From positions 682,001 to 746,000 of the forward strand of contig OZ247586.1 in assembly GCA_965233855.1 (NCBI GenBank): DNA of 64,000 nt, in the 5' to 3' direction. Origin of the DNA: Megaera_A sp965233855 (GTDB lineage: Bacteria > Pseudomonadota > Alphaproteobacteria > Rickettsiales > Rickettsiaceae). Made by a program: the position numbers and the translations under genes. Every line of letters starts with the position of its first letter. Position 1 is the stretch's first letter. The notes beneath the pieces are model-generated. The model made no database searches, had not been told where the DNA came from, and saw only the letters and a list, made by a program, of their open reading frames with translations. This document shows, piece after piece, positions 34,813-44,157 of this stretch.

Positions 34813-36090
34813 TTATACTGTATCACCTATAATTCTAGATATATCCGCACCACAATTGGCCAATTTTTCTTCTAAGGATTGATACCCCCTATCTAGATGA
34901 TATATTCTTCTTACTTTAGTTTCGCCTTTTGCACAAAGTCCAGCTATTATCAGAGAAACTGAAGCTCTTAAATCACTAGCCATCACCTCAGCACCTTTTA
35001 ATTCTTTTACTCCATTTACTATCGCTTTATTTCCATCAATATTTATATTTGCCCCCATTCTACACAATTCCGGAACATGCATAAACCTATTTTCAAATAT
35101 ATTCTCCTTAACTTCTGATGAACCATTTGCCAAAATCATTAATGTCATAAATTGAGCTTGTAAATCAGTTGAAAATCCAGGATAGCTCTGCGTTGAAATA
35201 TCAACCGGTTTAATTTCTCCAGAATGCTTTACTCTTATTCCACCTTTTTCTTCTTCAACATATATTCCAGATTTATGCAGATAAGAAATTAAATTCTCTA
35301 AAATTTCAAACTTAATTCCTTTTAAAAGGACATTCCCGCGAGTAGCTGCTGCTGCGATCATGTATGTTCCAGCTTCAATTCTATCTGGTAAAACACTATA
35401 CTCAGTTCCAAATAGCTTGTTTTTTCCTATAATTTTTAAATCCCTTGTTCCAACGCCATAAATTTCCGCTCCCATTGAAATCAAACAATTGCATAAATCT
35501 GAAATCTCTGGTTCCATAGCACAATTAGAAAAATTAGACTCTCCACTAGAAAGCACTGCAGCTAAGATAGCATTTATCGTTGCACCTACTGATTGTTTTG
35601 AAAATTCAAAATCACATCCCTCAAGCTTATCATTTACATTCGCAATGATATATCCATCCTCAATAGAAATAGTTGCTCCTAACGCTTCCATAGCAGCTAA
35701 ATGTAAATCAACTTGCCTTGCGCCAATCGCGCACCCACCTGGCAAAGAAACTTTAGCTTGGCCAAATCTAGCAAGTAATGGTCCAAGAACCCATATAGAC
35801 GCCCTCATTTTTCTGACGATATCATATGGAGCTATAAAATTAGTTATTTCCTTTGAGGACATTTTCAACTTAAAACTATCTTCATCTTCAAATACTTGAA
35901 TTTGTGCGCCCTGATTAGATAGCAATTGCTTCATTGTAGAAATATCAGATAGCTTTGGAACATTTAAAAGCGTAACTATCTCATCAGTCAGTAAAGAAAC
36001 TGCCATCAATGGTAGTGAGGCATTCTTTGAACCACTAATTTTTATTTCACCGATGATAGGGTTTCCACCCCTCATTACAATACTATCCAT
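34813..36090 (-). CDS. murA: UDP-N-acetylglucosamine 1-carboxyvinyltransferase
   Basis: A 425-aa enzyme for the first committed step of peptidoglycan synthesis (enolpyruvyl transfer to UDP-GlcNAc). The N-terminal GGNPIIGEIKISGSKNASLP is canonical. The active-site loop LPGGCAIGARQVDLHLAAME retains the catalytic Cys near residue 118, so fosfomycin-type chemistry is expected. DLQAQFMTLM near 305 is conserved. It is preceded by the rpsA terminator and is first gene of murA-folD-cysQ. Together with murD, ftsW and murG in this window it shows that the organism makes peptidoglycan. Confidence 0.96.
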   Translation of the reverse strand: MDSIVMRGGNPIIGEIKISGSKNASLPLMAVSLLTDEIVTLLNVPKLSDISTMKQLLSNQGAQIQVFEDEDSFKLKMSSKEITNFIAPYDIVRKMRASIWVLGPLLARFGQAKVSLPGGCAIGARQVDLHLAAMEALGATISIEDGYIIANVNDKLEGCDFEFSKQSVGATINAILAAVLSSGESNFSNCAMEPEISDLCNCLISMGAEIYGVGTRDLKIIGKNKLFGTEYSVLPDRIEAGTYMIAAAATRGNVLLKGIKFEILENLISYLHKSGIYVEEEKGGIRVKHSGEIKPVDISTQSYPGFSTDLQAQFMTLMILANGSSEVKENIFENRFMHVPELCRMGANINIDGNKAIVNGVKELKGAEVMASDLRASVSLIIAGLCAKGETKVRRIYHLDRGYQSLEEKLANCGADISRIIGDTV

Positions 36091-36132
36091 ATATAAATTC
36101 TTATTATTCCAAACTTAAACACAAGAAAAATT

Positions 36133-36166
36133 AAGCCCCACACGATAATTCTATCGAGCAGGGCTT
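36133..36166 (-). terminator. Rho-independent terminator of rpsA
   Basis: On the minus strand AAGCCC...CGAT-loop-ATCG...GGGCTT forms a long hairpin followed by AATTTTT (36126-36132). It lies 20 nt after the rpsA stop and before murA. Confidence 0.85.
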
Positions 36167-36186
36167 TTCTTTTTTGACTCTAAAAA

Positions 36187-37905
36187 CTATTTTTTAGCTT
36201 CGTTTTCTTCGAGAACAGCACCAAGAATATCACCCAAACTTGCTCCACTATCTGTAGAACCATATTCTTTAATAGCTTTCTCTCTTATATCAATTTCAAG
36301 AGCTTTAACTGAAAGAGAAAGTCTACGATTTGTCTTATCAATTGCAGTAATCTTTGCATCAACTCTATCTCCTACCGCAAACCTATCTGGCTTTTGTTCT
36401 GATCTCTCAGAAGATAAATCAATCTTTTTAACAAAACCAGAAGCTTTATCATCAATATTTACTTCTATTCCATCATTACTGATTCCAGCAACAACACAAG
36501 TAACTACCATATTTTTCTTAAACTCATCAACAGAACCTTCATAAGGATCATCTGATAATTGCTTAATACCAAGAGCAACACGATCTTTTTCAACATCAAT
36601 GTTCAGAACTTTACATTCTACTTCATCACCTTTATTGAAACCTTTTAGTAGTTCAGCACCAACTCCTTCCCAACTAATATCTGATTCGTGAATCATACCA
36701 TCTGTATTTGTATCAATTGCTACAAACATACCAAAATCCGTAATGTTTCTGATCGGAGCTTTAATAACACTTCCAACCGGATGTTCATCAGCAAATTTAA
36801 CAAGAGGATTATCCTGACATTTCTTGATACTTAATGATATTCTGTGCCTCTCAGTATCAACATCAAGAATGACAAACTCCACTTCTTGACCAATATTTAG
36901 AAGCTTTTTAGGATTTTGATTTGTCTTACCCCAGCAAATTTCTGAAGAGTGAACAAGACCTTCAATCCCATCTTTAAGCTCAATAAACACACCATAATCA
37001 GCGATATTTGTGACTTTACCAGCCATAACTTTTCCAACCGGAAATTCTTCTGTGATATTCTCCCATGGATTTGCATCAAGTTGTTTCATACCCAAAGAAA
37101 TTCTTTTTGTTTCTTCGTTATATTTAATAATCATCACTTTGATTTCTTGACCGAATGTTAGAACCTCTGAAGGGTGATTAATTCTACTCCAAGAAATATC
37201 AGTAACGTGCAGTAGACCATCAACGCTTCCAAGATCAACAAATGCACCATAATCAGTAATATTCTTAACAATACCGTCAATAACATCACCTTCTTTAATT
37301 TGCGATAGCATCTCATCTCTTGCTTCAGAACGAGCTTCTTCAAGGATTGCTTTTCTAGAAACAACAATATTTCCAAGCTTTCTATCCATTTTTAAAATTT
37401 GGAATGGCTGTGGAATATCCATAATTGTAGTTGGATCTTTTATTGGTCTAACATCAGCTTGACTTCCAGGAAGGAATGCAACAACACCATCTATATCAAC
37501 AGTAAATCCACCTTTAACTCTACCAAAGATGATACCAGTAATATTTTCGCCTTTTTCAAATATTTCTTCAAGCTTAACCCATGATTCCTCACGGATAGCT
37601 TTCTCGCGACTAAGAACCGTACCCCTTCTACCTTCTACTCTTTCAACGAATACATCAACAATATCGCCTACTTTTGGAAGTTCTTGTCCTTTAACTAATT
37701 GAAATTCACTTACTGGAATTCTACCTTCGTTTTTTAAACCAACATCAACAACGATAACCTCAGAACCAGTTTCAACTACTTGTCCTTTTACAACTGAACC
37801 TTCTTTTACATGAAAAGTATCAACCTTCTCAAGCATTTTAGCAAAATCATCTTTTGCTGGTGTTACGTCTGCTAATTGTGGAATAAATCTTTTTTTTGTG
37901 TTCAT
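36187..37905 (-). CDS. rpsA: 30S ribosomal protein S1
   Basis: A 572-aa protein with six S1 RNA-binding repeats, beginning near residues 27, 110, 197, 282, 369 and 455. Examples include VKGQVVETGSEVIVVDVGLK, IDGIVKNITDYGAFVDLGSV, and MAGKVTNIADYGVFIELKDG. S1 unwinds mRNA leaders and helps load mRNA on the 30S subunit. The start is ATG 37905 (MNTKKRFIPQL). An upstream in-frame extension to 37929 adds an implausible hydrophobic stretch. It follows cmk, the usual alphaproteobacterial gene order. Confidence 0.96.
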   Translation of the reverse strand: MNTKKRFIPQLADVTPAKDDFAKMLEKVDTFHVKEGSVVKGQVVETGSEVIVVDVGLKNEGRIPVSEFQLVKGQELPKVGDIVDVFVERVEGRRGTVLSREKAIREESWVKLEEIFEKGENITGIIFGRVKGGFTVDIDGVVAFLPGSQADVRPIKDPTTIMDIPQPFQILKMDRKLGNIVVSRKAILEEARSEARDEMLSQIKEGDVIDGIVKNITDYGAFVDLGSVDGLLHVTDISWSRINHPSEVLTFGQEIKVMIIKYNEETKRISLGMKQLDANPWENITEEFPVGKVMAGKVTNIADYGVFIELKDGIEGLVHSSEICWGKTNQNPKKLLNIGQEVEFVILDVDTERHRISLSIKKCQDNPLVKFADEHPVGSVIKAPIRNITDFGMFVAIDTNTDGMIHESDISWEGVGAELLKGFNKGDEVECKVLNIDVEKDRVALGIKQLSDDPYEGSVDEFKKNMVVTCVVAGISNDGIEVNIDDKASGFVKKIDLSSERSEQKPDRFAVGDRVDAKITAIDKTNRRLSLSVKALEIDIREKAIKEYGSTDSGASLGDILGAVLEENEAKK

Positions 37906-38008
37906 AATAAATATATAGAAACTAAACAATGCCGAAATTTAGCTAGATTTTAAGTTAAAAATTAAATAAGTCCAGGCATTAAAACTAGATCAACTTAATC
38001 TAGATGGC

Positions 38009-38674
38009 TTATTCATATATAAATTCTTTTATTTTTTGAACTACCTCTATAGGCAATAAATTACTTGTATCAATAACTAATGCACCTTCTGCAGCAACAA
38101 GCGGAGCAATATCTCTATTACTATCCCTCTCATCTCTATTTTTCAATAGCTCTAAAACGTCGCTGAGTATACAATCCTTTCCTTCTAATTGCAACTGTTT
38201 ATATCGCCTCATCGCTCGCACTTCTACATTTGCAGAAATAAATATTTTTACATCTGCATCTGGTGCAACTACAGTTCCAATATCTCGACCTTCCATAATA
38301 ATTCTTGAAGTATTATTCATTAAATATTTCAAGTAATTAGTCAAGCTTTCGCGCACTTCTGGAATGATTGATATTCTAGAAGCAAAATCACCTATTAATT
38401 CAACATTTAAATCTTTTCCACTAGATCTCCCAATCACGTCTTCATTCCTAGCTGCATAAATTATAGCTGCAACATCGCTCGAATCAATTGAATCTTCTAT
38501 GCAAACCAAAGCTAATCCGCGATATACTATACTAGATTGAATATATTTCAGATCAAACTCCTCAGCAAGCATTGTACCTATTAACCCCTTTCCAGAAGCA
38601 GAAGGACCATCAAGAGCAACTTTAAAATCTAAATTTTTGTTATTTGCTTTTTTTACTAAATCCATCAAGAGCAC
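38009..38674 (-). CDS. cmk: Cytidylate kinase
   Basis: A 221-aa kinase phosphorylating CMP/dCMP. The P-loop ALDGPSASGKG is near residues 20-30, IIMEGRDIGTVVAPDADVKI, the NMP-binding and lid approach, near 118-137, and the lid RDERDSNRDIAPLVAAEGAL near 180-200. The start could be ATG 38674 or the Met three codons in (MDLVKK). rpsA follows after ~100 nt; the cmk-rpsA pair is conserved widely and is likely a transcription unit. Confidence 0.93.
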   Translation of the reverse strand: MLLMDLVKKANNKNLDFKVALDGPSASGKGLIGTMLAEEFDLKYIQSSIVYRGLALVCIEDSIDSSDVAAIIYAARNEDVIGRSSGKDLNVELIGDFASRISIIPEVRESLTNYLKYLMNNTSRIIMEGRDIGTVVAPDADVKIFISANVEVRAMRRYKQLQLEGKDCILSDVLELLKNRDERDSNRDIAPLVAAEGALVIDTSNLLPIEVVQKIKEFIYE

Positions 38675-38803
38675 TAAATCTATTTCAATTTTTATTACTT
38701 TCTATGATATTTTAATAAAATTAGCAAAAGAAATTCTTGAATTTTACGAAAATTACCTGTAAAAAGACGGGGACTTAATCTACAAGTTATAAAACGAAAT
38801 AAG

Positions 38804-38880
38804 GGGCGGTTAGCTCAGTTGGTTAGAGTGCTACGTTGACATCGTAGAGGTCGGAAGTTCGAATCTTCTACCGCCCACCA
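38804..38880 (+). tRNA. tRNA-Val (GAC)
   Basis: A complete cloverleaf: acceptor GGGCGGT/ACCGCCC, D-arm with AGCTCAGTTGGTTAGAG, anticodon stem CTACG/CGTAG with loop TTGACAT (anticodon GAC), T-arm with TTCGAAT, and an encoded CCA. It lies alone between cmk and a putative effector, with a weak TTGAAT-17-TAAAAA promoter at 38737-38765. Confidence 0.97.
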
Positions 38881-39315
38881 CCTACAAACTTTACGAATCA
38901 TGTGCTATATCTTTTTTCTAAATGAAGATATTTTATCGCCTCTTCTTTCAAAAAAAACCGGATTTATAAAATGTATATGAGAATTACTCATAATATTAGT
39001 AATAACTTAATGTCATATATGTATGGCACTGAATACTCAACTTCTGCCAAGAAGAACTTACGGATAAGAAATAATAGATTAATCTTAGCCAAACTACTCA
39101 CTTTTCACACCATCGTCACCAATAATTTAGCTTCTTGATGCTCTATTTCTAAAGCCGCTTCGCTCAATAGATCTGTGATAAATGTAATAAATATTTATGA
39201 TCTAGATAATGCTCTATGTACTATTTTTTATGCCACCTAATCGATATTCAAAACAAAAAGGCAATAATTCACAGATTATATAAATATTGCCTTTAATACT
39301 AAGAGTATAAATTGA
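38881..39315. other. Intergenic region after tRNA-Val
   Basis: A 435-nt stretch without a convincing gene. A 55-codon plus-strand frame (38971-39138) has no ribosome-binding site or recognisable similarity. The right end holds the terminator at 39260-39291 for the minus-strand gene that follows. Confidence 0.5.
39260..39291 (-). terminator. Rho-independent terminator of the LRR-like gene
   Basis: On the minus strand GGCAATA and TATTGCC form a 7-bp stem, followed immediately by TTTTTG, 24 nt after the stop at 39316. Confidence 0.75.
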
Positions 39316-40230
39316 TTATGCTGACGTATCTAAACTACCAAGAACTTCTCCTGCTACTTCAACAGAAGCCTCAACACTCTCCTGTGCACCATCAATAAAT
39401 AACCCTGTAGTTACTTCATCAATAGGAAGATCAACTTCTAAAACATTTTTAGCTGCAAGTGCTGCTTCATAGGCATCGCCTGTTCTAAAAGCTATTCCAC
39501 CTTTAAGAGCATCTTTTGCAGATTGAATCACTTTAAAGAGTATATCTCTCTTTTCTTCATTTAATTCATATACATTATCTTGAGCATAAGCTTTTAAAGC
39601 ACTGAGCTGGAACCCTTTAAGAGGCTCATTTGCTAAAAACTTTTGATAAACAATTTCTTCAAAAGATAATTCCGATGTTACTTCATCAACAGGAGGATGA
39701 TTTCCCGGAGCCTCCTGACCAAATAAAGATTTATTTATATCTTTCAATGAGTGTATTGCATCGCCTACTAATACAACAAACTCTTCTTGTTCAGAGGCTT
39801 CTAATTCCAATATACTCTTATCACAATTTTTTAAAATATAAAGATCATGTAATGAAAGATCAACTTCACCAGATTTAAACTCTGAATAAATCTTTTTGAT
39901 ATAAGCTATATTATCAGTCAACATTTTATTAATAGCTTCTGATTCACTACCTATAATTCTAAAAGATGTGATTAATGGATTATATTTCAATTTTTCTACA
40001 ACTGAATTCATAGTATTTTCACTGCAATTCTGTTCATACAATAAAGATATAGTATGAATCGTGCTTGAATATCTTAAAGCTTGAGCGACAAGAAGAAGAT
40101 TTTCACCAGATATCCGATGAAATCCAATAGATTGCACAGAATGAGCTTCATTAATAACAGAAATAAACGAAATAATTTGATCAGGATTACCATCTGGATA
40201 AAATTCCATCGAAACATCGCTAGGTTTCAA
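39316..40230 (-). CDS. LRR-like hypothetical protein (putative effector)
   Basis: A 304-aa protein with no signal peptide. Residues ~20-100 contain spaced leucine-rich units of the ribonuclease-inhibitor type (SVQSIGFHRISGENLLLVAQ, STIHTISLLYEQNCSENTMN, PLITSFRIIG). The remainder is helical and acidic. The tail (EVTTGLFIDGAQESVEASVE) partly repeats an internal PVDEVTSELS / PIDEVTTGLF motif. Eukaryote-like repeat proteins without a Sec signal in Rickettsiales are candidate secreted effectors; that is inference. It has a good terminator and is monocistronic. Confidence 0.55.
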   Translation of the reverse strand: MKPSDVSMEFYPDGNPDQIISFISVINEAHSVQSIGFHRISGENLLLVAQALRYSSTIHTISLLYEQNCSENTMNSVVEKLKYNPLITSFRIIGSESEAINKMLTDNIAYIKKIYSEFKSGEVDLSLHDLYILKNCDKSILELEASEQEEFVVLVGDAIHSLKDINKSLFGQEAPGNHPPVDEVTSELSFEEIVYQKFLANEPLKGFQLSALKAYAQDNVYELNEEKRDILFKVIQSAKDALKGGIAFRTGDAYEAALAAKNVLEVDLPIDEVTTGLFIDGAQESVEASVEVAGEVLGSLDTSA

Positions 40231-40459
40231 ATAATCAATGATATCTTTTAAAAGTTAAAGCTTATCTGATGAAAATTGTTATTAACAATAATAATATGCT
40301 AACTTAAATTAACCATCAAGAGAAAAATGTTGTTTTTTTAATATTATTTTAAGGTCAACAAATTAGGCGCTTGAGAATATAAATTAACTAACTTAAAATA
40401 CAAAACTACAGCCTATTAACTCTTTCGTAATTTAAACCGCATAAGTCATGATATGCCTT

Positions 40460-41350
40460 CTAAATAACTATTTGCAACTCCTGAGCTGCATCAATTCCTA
40501 CTTGATCTGCAGAATCAATATCGCATATCTTGGTGGTAAATCTAATATTTTTTCCATCAATATCTGAAAGCATATAACGAGCTTTAATTTTATTATTTTC
40601 ATAGCACGCATAAGCTGACATAGGGGTCCTACAACTTGCATCCAAATGCGTCATAAATGATCGCTCCGCTCTAGCAAGATGCCCTGTAGATTTATGATTT
40701 ATCAGTTCACAAATTGCTTTCATTTTTGTGTTATTTGAGCGGATCTCTAGTGCAATTATACCTTGCCCAGCAGCTGGCAACATCTCATCAAAATCTATTG
40801 GATAACAATGTTTAGAATCAAATAACCCACCACGGTACAGTCCAGCACATGCTAAGATTGTAGCATCCACTTCTCCATCTTGCAGCTTCTTCAGCCTGGT
40901 ATTAATATTCCCTCTAAATTGCACCAATTTTATATCTGGCCTTTTTTGGCCAATTAATATTTTTCTTCTTACTGACGAACTACCAATGACTGAATTTTCT
41001 GGCATTTCCTCTATAGATTTATATTTATAAGAAACAAAACAATCCCTTGGATCCTCACGCTCAAGAACTGCAACTATCTCAAGATCTTCTGATATTACCC
41101 CAGGCACATCCTTGAGAGAATGTATGGCTAGGTCGATTTTTTTATTAATCAGCTGCTCCTCAAGCTCCTTCAAAAACAAAGCTTTACCACCAATATCATA
41201 AAGATTTTTATTAGTAATTTTATCTCCAGTTGTAACTATAGGAACAATCTCACATTCCAATTCTGGAATTTTACTTTGCAATTCCTTAACAACCATATCT
41301 GTTTGAATTAGCGCCAACTTACTCTTTCTAGTACCAATTCTAATTTTCAT
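40460..41350 (-). CDS. hemC: Hydroxymethylbilane synthase (porphobilinogen deaminase)
   Basis: A 296-aa enzyme polymerising four porphobilinogens into hydroxymethylbilane for heme synthesis. KIRIGTRKSKLALIQTDMV begins the protein. The catalytic loop (LAIHSLKDVPG, with the key Asp) is near residue 80-90, and the dipyrromethane-cofactor Cys is in DASCRTPMSAYA near 235. It starts 4 nt after ldcA ends in the operon lepA-ldcA-hemC. Heme made here would feed the cytochrome bc1 complex in this window. Confidence 0.94.
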   Translation of the reverse strand: MKIRIGTRKSKLALIQTDMVVKELQSKIPELECEIVPIVTTGDKITNKNLYDIGGKALFLKELEEQLINKKIDLAIHSLKDVPGVISEDLEIVAVLEREDPRDCFVSYKYKSIEEMPENSVIGSSSVRRKILIGQKRPDIKLVQFRGNINTRLKKLQDGEVDATILACAGLYRGGLFDSKHCYPIDFDEMLPAAGQGIIALEIRSNNTKMKAICELINHKSTGHLARAERSFMTHLDASCRTPMSAYACYENNKIKARYMLSDIDGKNIRFTTKICDIDSADQVGIDAAQELQIVI

Positions 41351-41354
41351 AGCT

Positions 41355-42275
41355 TTATACCAATTTAAAAGAAGATTCTATATTCCATTTTAAGTTTGAA
41401 ATTTTACCATGCCCACCAATCACTACAGGGTAATTTATTTTACCATGCCCTATTCCAGATGTTCTAAAAGCAGGTATTTCACTTATATGATCATTAGAAA
41501 ACTCCAAAAAAGTCTCTTCTATATAATCTTCAGAATTTGTAAAATCTGCAAAAATAATAGCTTTAGCTCCAGCAAATAAACCAGCATTTTTCATATGCAT
41601 TAAAAATCTATGAACATGATAGCCTTTTTCATTTACATCCTCTACAAAGATAATTTTCTCTTTAAAGTCAGGCTGCAACTTCGTGCCAATCATATTCGAA
41701 ATAAGAGATAAATTGCCACCAGAAACTTCTCCACTAATTTGATGATTATTTTTAGCTATAGCGTTAATAGGCTTAAGATTAAAACTCATCTCTTTTCCTG
41801 ACATCACTTCAATAATTTTTTCAGTCATACTACCCTGATCAGGACTCATCGCACCGTGAATAGTTGGCAATTTATATTTTTGATTAAAAAGGAAATGTAG
41901 AGCAGTGACGTCACTAAAGCCAATAAGTATTTTAGGTGTTGCAGGTTCTATTTCTATACAATCAAAAACTATTTCAGTGCAACCATATCCACCACGAAAT
42001 GCTACAATAATTTTTATATCTGGATCTAATATTGCATTTTGCAATTGCTTTAATCTCTCTTCCTTTGGAGCAGCAAAATATTCAAGTATATTTGGAGTAA
42101 AAATAGCTTTATCATATACGCAACTAAATCCATTTTCTTCATATAGTTGAATTGTTTTTTGAAGCCTCTCCATGCTTAACTTTAAATCCATTTGTCCAGA
42201 TTTGTTTTTATACCCAGAGGCTGGTGCAATAATCACTACTTTATCTGTCTTTTTATTGAACTTAATCATCTCCAA
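41355..42275 (-). CDS. ldcA: Muramoyltetrapeptide (LD-)carboxypeptidase, S66 family
   Basis: A 306-aa cytoplasmic peptidase recycling murein tetrapeptides. The nucleophile Ser motif GFSDVTALHFLF is near residues 118-129, the preceding FRGGYGCTEIV near 93-103, and the C-terminal catalytic His is in GIGHGKINYPVVIGGHGKI. Family length is ~300 aa. Its start overlaps the end of lepA by 14 nt, which indicates translational coupling. Together with murA, murD and murG it supports an active peptidoglycan cycle. Confidence 0.88.
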   Translation of the reverse strand: MEMIKFNKKTDKVVIIAPASGYKNKSGQMDLKLSMERLQKTIQLYEENGFSCVYDKAIFTPNILEYFAAPKEERLKQLQNAILDPDIKIIVAFRGGYGCTEIVFDCIEIEPATPKILIGFSDVTALHFLFNQKYKLPTIHGAMSPDQGSMTEKIIEVMSGKEMSFNLKPINAIAKNNHQISGEVSGGNLSLISNMIGTKLQPDFKEKIIFVEDVNEKGYHVHRFLMHMKNAGLFAGAKAIIFADFTNSEDYIEETFLEFSNDHISEIPAFRTSGIGHGKINYPVVIGGHGKISNLKWNIESSFKLV

Positions 42276-44079
42276 CCTTTAATGCCGCAACAAATGCAGA
42301 TTGTGGAATTTCTACATTACCAACATTACGCATTCTCTTTTTTCCGGCTTTTTGTTTATCAAGTAACTTACGTTTTCTTGATACATCGCCACCATAACAT
42401 TTGGCAAGAACATCTTTACGCATTGCTTTAACATTTTCTCTGGCAATAATTTTTCCACCAATTGCAGCTTGCACAGCAATTTGAAATAACTGCCTAGGAA
42501 TCAAGTCTTTTAATCTCTTACATAACTCTCTACCACGAAATTCTGCACGTGATTTATGTACAATAGTTGAAAGAGCGTCAACTGGCTCTGCATTTACTAA
42601 AATACTGAGCTTTACTAAATTACTCTCCTCATAACCATCCATTTCCCAATCAAAACTTGCATAACCCTTTGTACAGCTTTTCAAGCGATCGTAAAAATCA
42701 AAAACTATTTCATTTAATGGCAATCTATATATAAGCATTATTCTACCAGATACATATTTCATATCTATCTGAGCACCCCTCTTATCAGTGCAAAGAGCTA
42801 GAACAGATCCTAAATAATCTTCAGGAACCATAATTGTAGCCTTAATCCATGGTTCTAACATTGAATCAATAGTCTGAACATCTGGAAAATCAGCAGGGTT
42901 ATGAACCTCTAATTGCTCACTTCCTCTAACATTAATCCTATATATCACGCTTGGTGCAGTCGTAATTAGATCTAAATCAAATTCACGATCTAGCCTCTCT
43001 TGAACAATTTCAAGGTGCAACAATCCTAAAAAACCACATCTAAAACCAAATCCAAGAGCACTCGAGCTTTCTGTTTCAAACTCTAAGCTAGCATCATTTA
43101 GATGAAGCTTCTCTAATGAATCTTTTAAATTTTCAAATTCCGATGCATCCGATGGATATAAACCACAAAATACAACAGGTAAATTTGGTTTAAACCCTGG
43201 AAGCATTTGTATTTCTTTTTTGCTATCTTCAGCAATAGTATCTCCCACTTTACAATCAGAAACTTTCTTGATTGAAGCTGTTATAAAGCCAATCATCCCT
43301 TCATCTAGTGAATCACACATCACTTTCTTAGGAGTGAAATAACCCACATTATCAATATGATAGACCTTTTCAGTAGAAAGCATCTTCACCTTCATGCCTT
43401 TTTTAAGGCTACCTTGAAAAATACGAACAAGAATAACTACTCCTAAATATTGATCATACCAGCTATCGACCAATAGCGCTTTCAAGCTTTCTGGATTTTC
43501 CGCCTCTACAAATTCATTTTTTGGAGGAGGTAATCTATGTACCACAGCCTCTAGAACATCTTCAATACCAATTCCACTCTTTGCAGATACTAATAATGCA
43601 TCACTAGAATCAATTCCAATCACATCTTCAATTTGCTGCCTTATCATTTCAGGTTCTGCTGCTGGAAGGTCTATTTTATTTAAAACTGGAACAATGTCAT
43701 GATTGTTCTCAATAGCTTGATATACATTTGCAAGAGTTTGAGCTTCAACACCCTGACTAGCATCTACAACTAAAAGAGAGCCTTCACAAGCGGCAAGTGA
43801 CCTGCTCACTTCATATGAAAAATCAACATGTCCCGGTGTGTCCATCAGATTCAACTGATAAATATTACCATCTTTAGCTTTATACTCAAGACGCACAGTT
43901 TGAGCTTTGATAGTAATTCCTCTCTCTCGTTCAATATCCATTGAATCCAAAACTTGCTGGCTCATTTCACGCTTCTGTAATCCACCACAAAACTCGATCA
44001 AGCGATCAGCTAACGTGGATTTACCATGGTCAATATGCGCTACTATAGAAAAATTCCTAATAAATTTCTTGTCTGTCAT
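42262..44079 (-). CDS. lepA: Elongation factor 4 (LepA) GTPase
   Basis: A 605-aa translational GTPase. G1 is in HIDHGKSTLADRL, G3 in DTPGHVDFSYEVSRSL, G4 in NKIDLP, and the LepA-specific C-terminal domain ends in KAGKKRMRNVGNVEIPQSAF. The length is typical (~600 aa). It is divergent from prfB with ~80 nt between start codons, and it is first of a minus-strand operon with ldcA and hemC. Confidence 0.96.
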   Translation of the reverse strand: MTDKKFIRNFSIVAHIDHGKSTLADRLIEFCGGLQKREMSQQVLDSMDIERERGITIKAQTVRLEYKAKDGNIYQLNLMDTPGHVDFSYEVSRSLAACEGSLLVVDASQGVEAQTLANVYQAIENNHDIVPVLNKIDLPAAEPEMIRQQIEDVIGIDSSDALLVSAKSGIGIEDVLEAVVHRLPPPKNEFVEAENPESLKALLVDSWYDQYLGVVILVRIFQGSLKKGMKVKMLSTEKVYHIDNVGYFTPKKVMCDSLDEGMIGFITASIKKVSDCKVGDTIAEDSKKEIQMLPGFKPNLPVVFCGLYPSDASEFENLKDSLEKLHLNDASLEFETESSSALGFGFRCGFLGLLHLEIVQERLDREFDLDLITTAPSVIYRINVRGSEQLEVHNPADFPDVQTIDSMLEPWIKATIMVPEDYLGSVLALCTDKRGAQIDMKYVSGRIMLIYRLPLNEIVFDFYDRLKSCTKGYASFDWEMDGYEESNLVKLSILVNAEPVDALSTIVHKSRAEFRGRELCKRLKDLIPRQLFQIAVQAAIGGKIIARENVKAMRKDVLAKCYGGDVSRKRKLLDKQKAGKKRMRNVGNVEIPQSAFVAALKVGDD

Positions 44080-44157
44080 TCTAAATATAAAAAATTGCTA
44101 CAAATTAGTCGAAATAAGCGGTAGTATATAGCAAAATATTTACATAAGGTAGAAAAA

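Noticed and set aside
37906..37929. Extended N-terminus of S1 (MFSFYIFI...)
   Set aside because: S1 proteins do not start with a hydrophobic leader and the Met at 37905 begins the conserved sequence.
38971..39138. 55-codon frame after tRNA-Val
   Set aside because: No ribosome-binding site, no recognisable similarity and typical random composition for AT-rich DNA.
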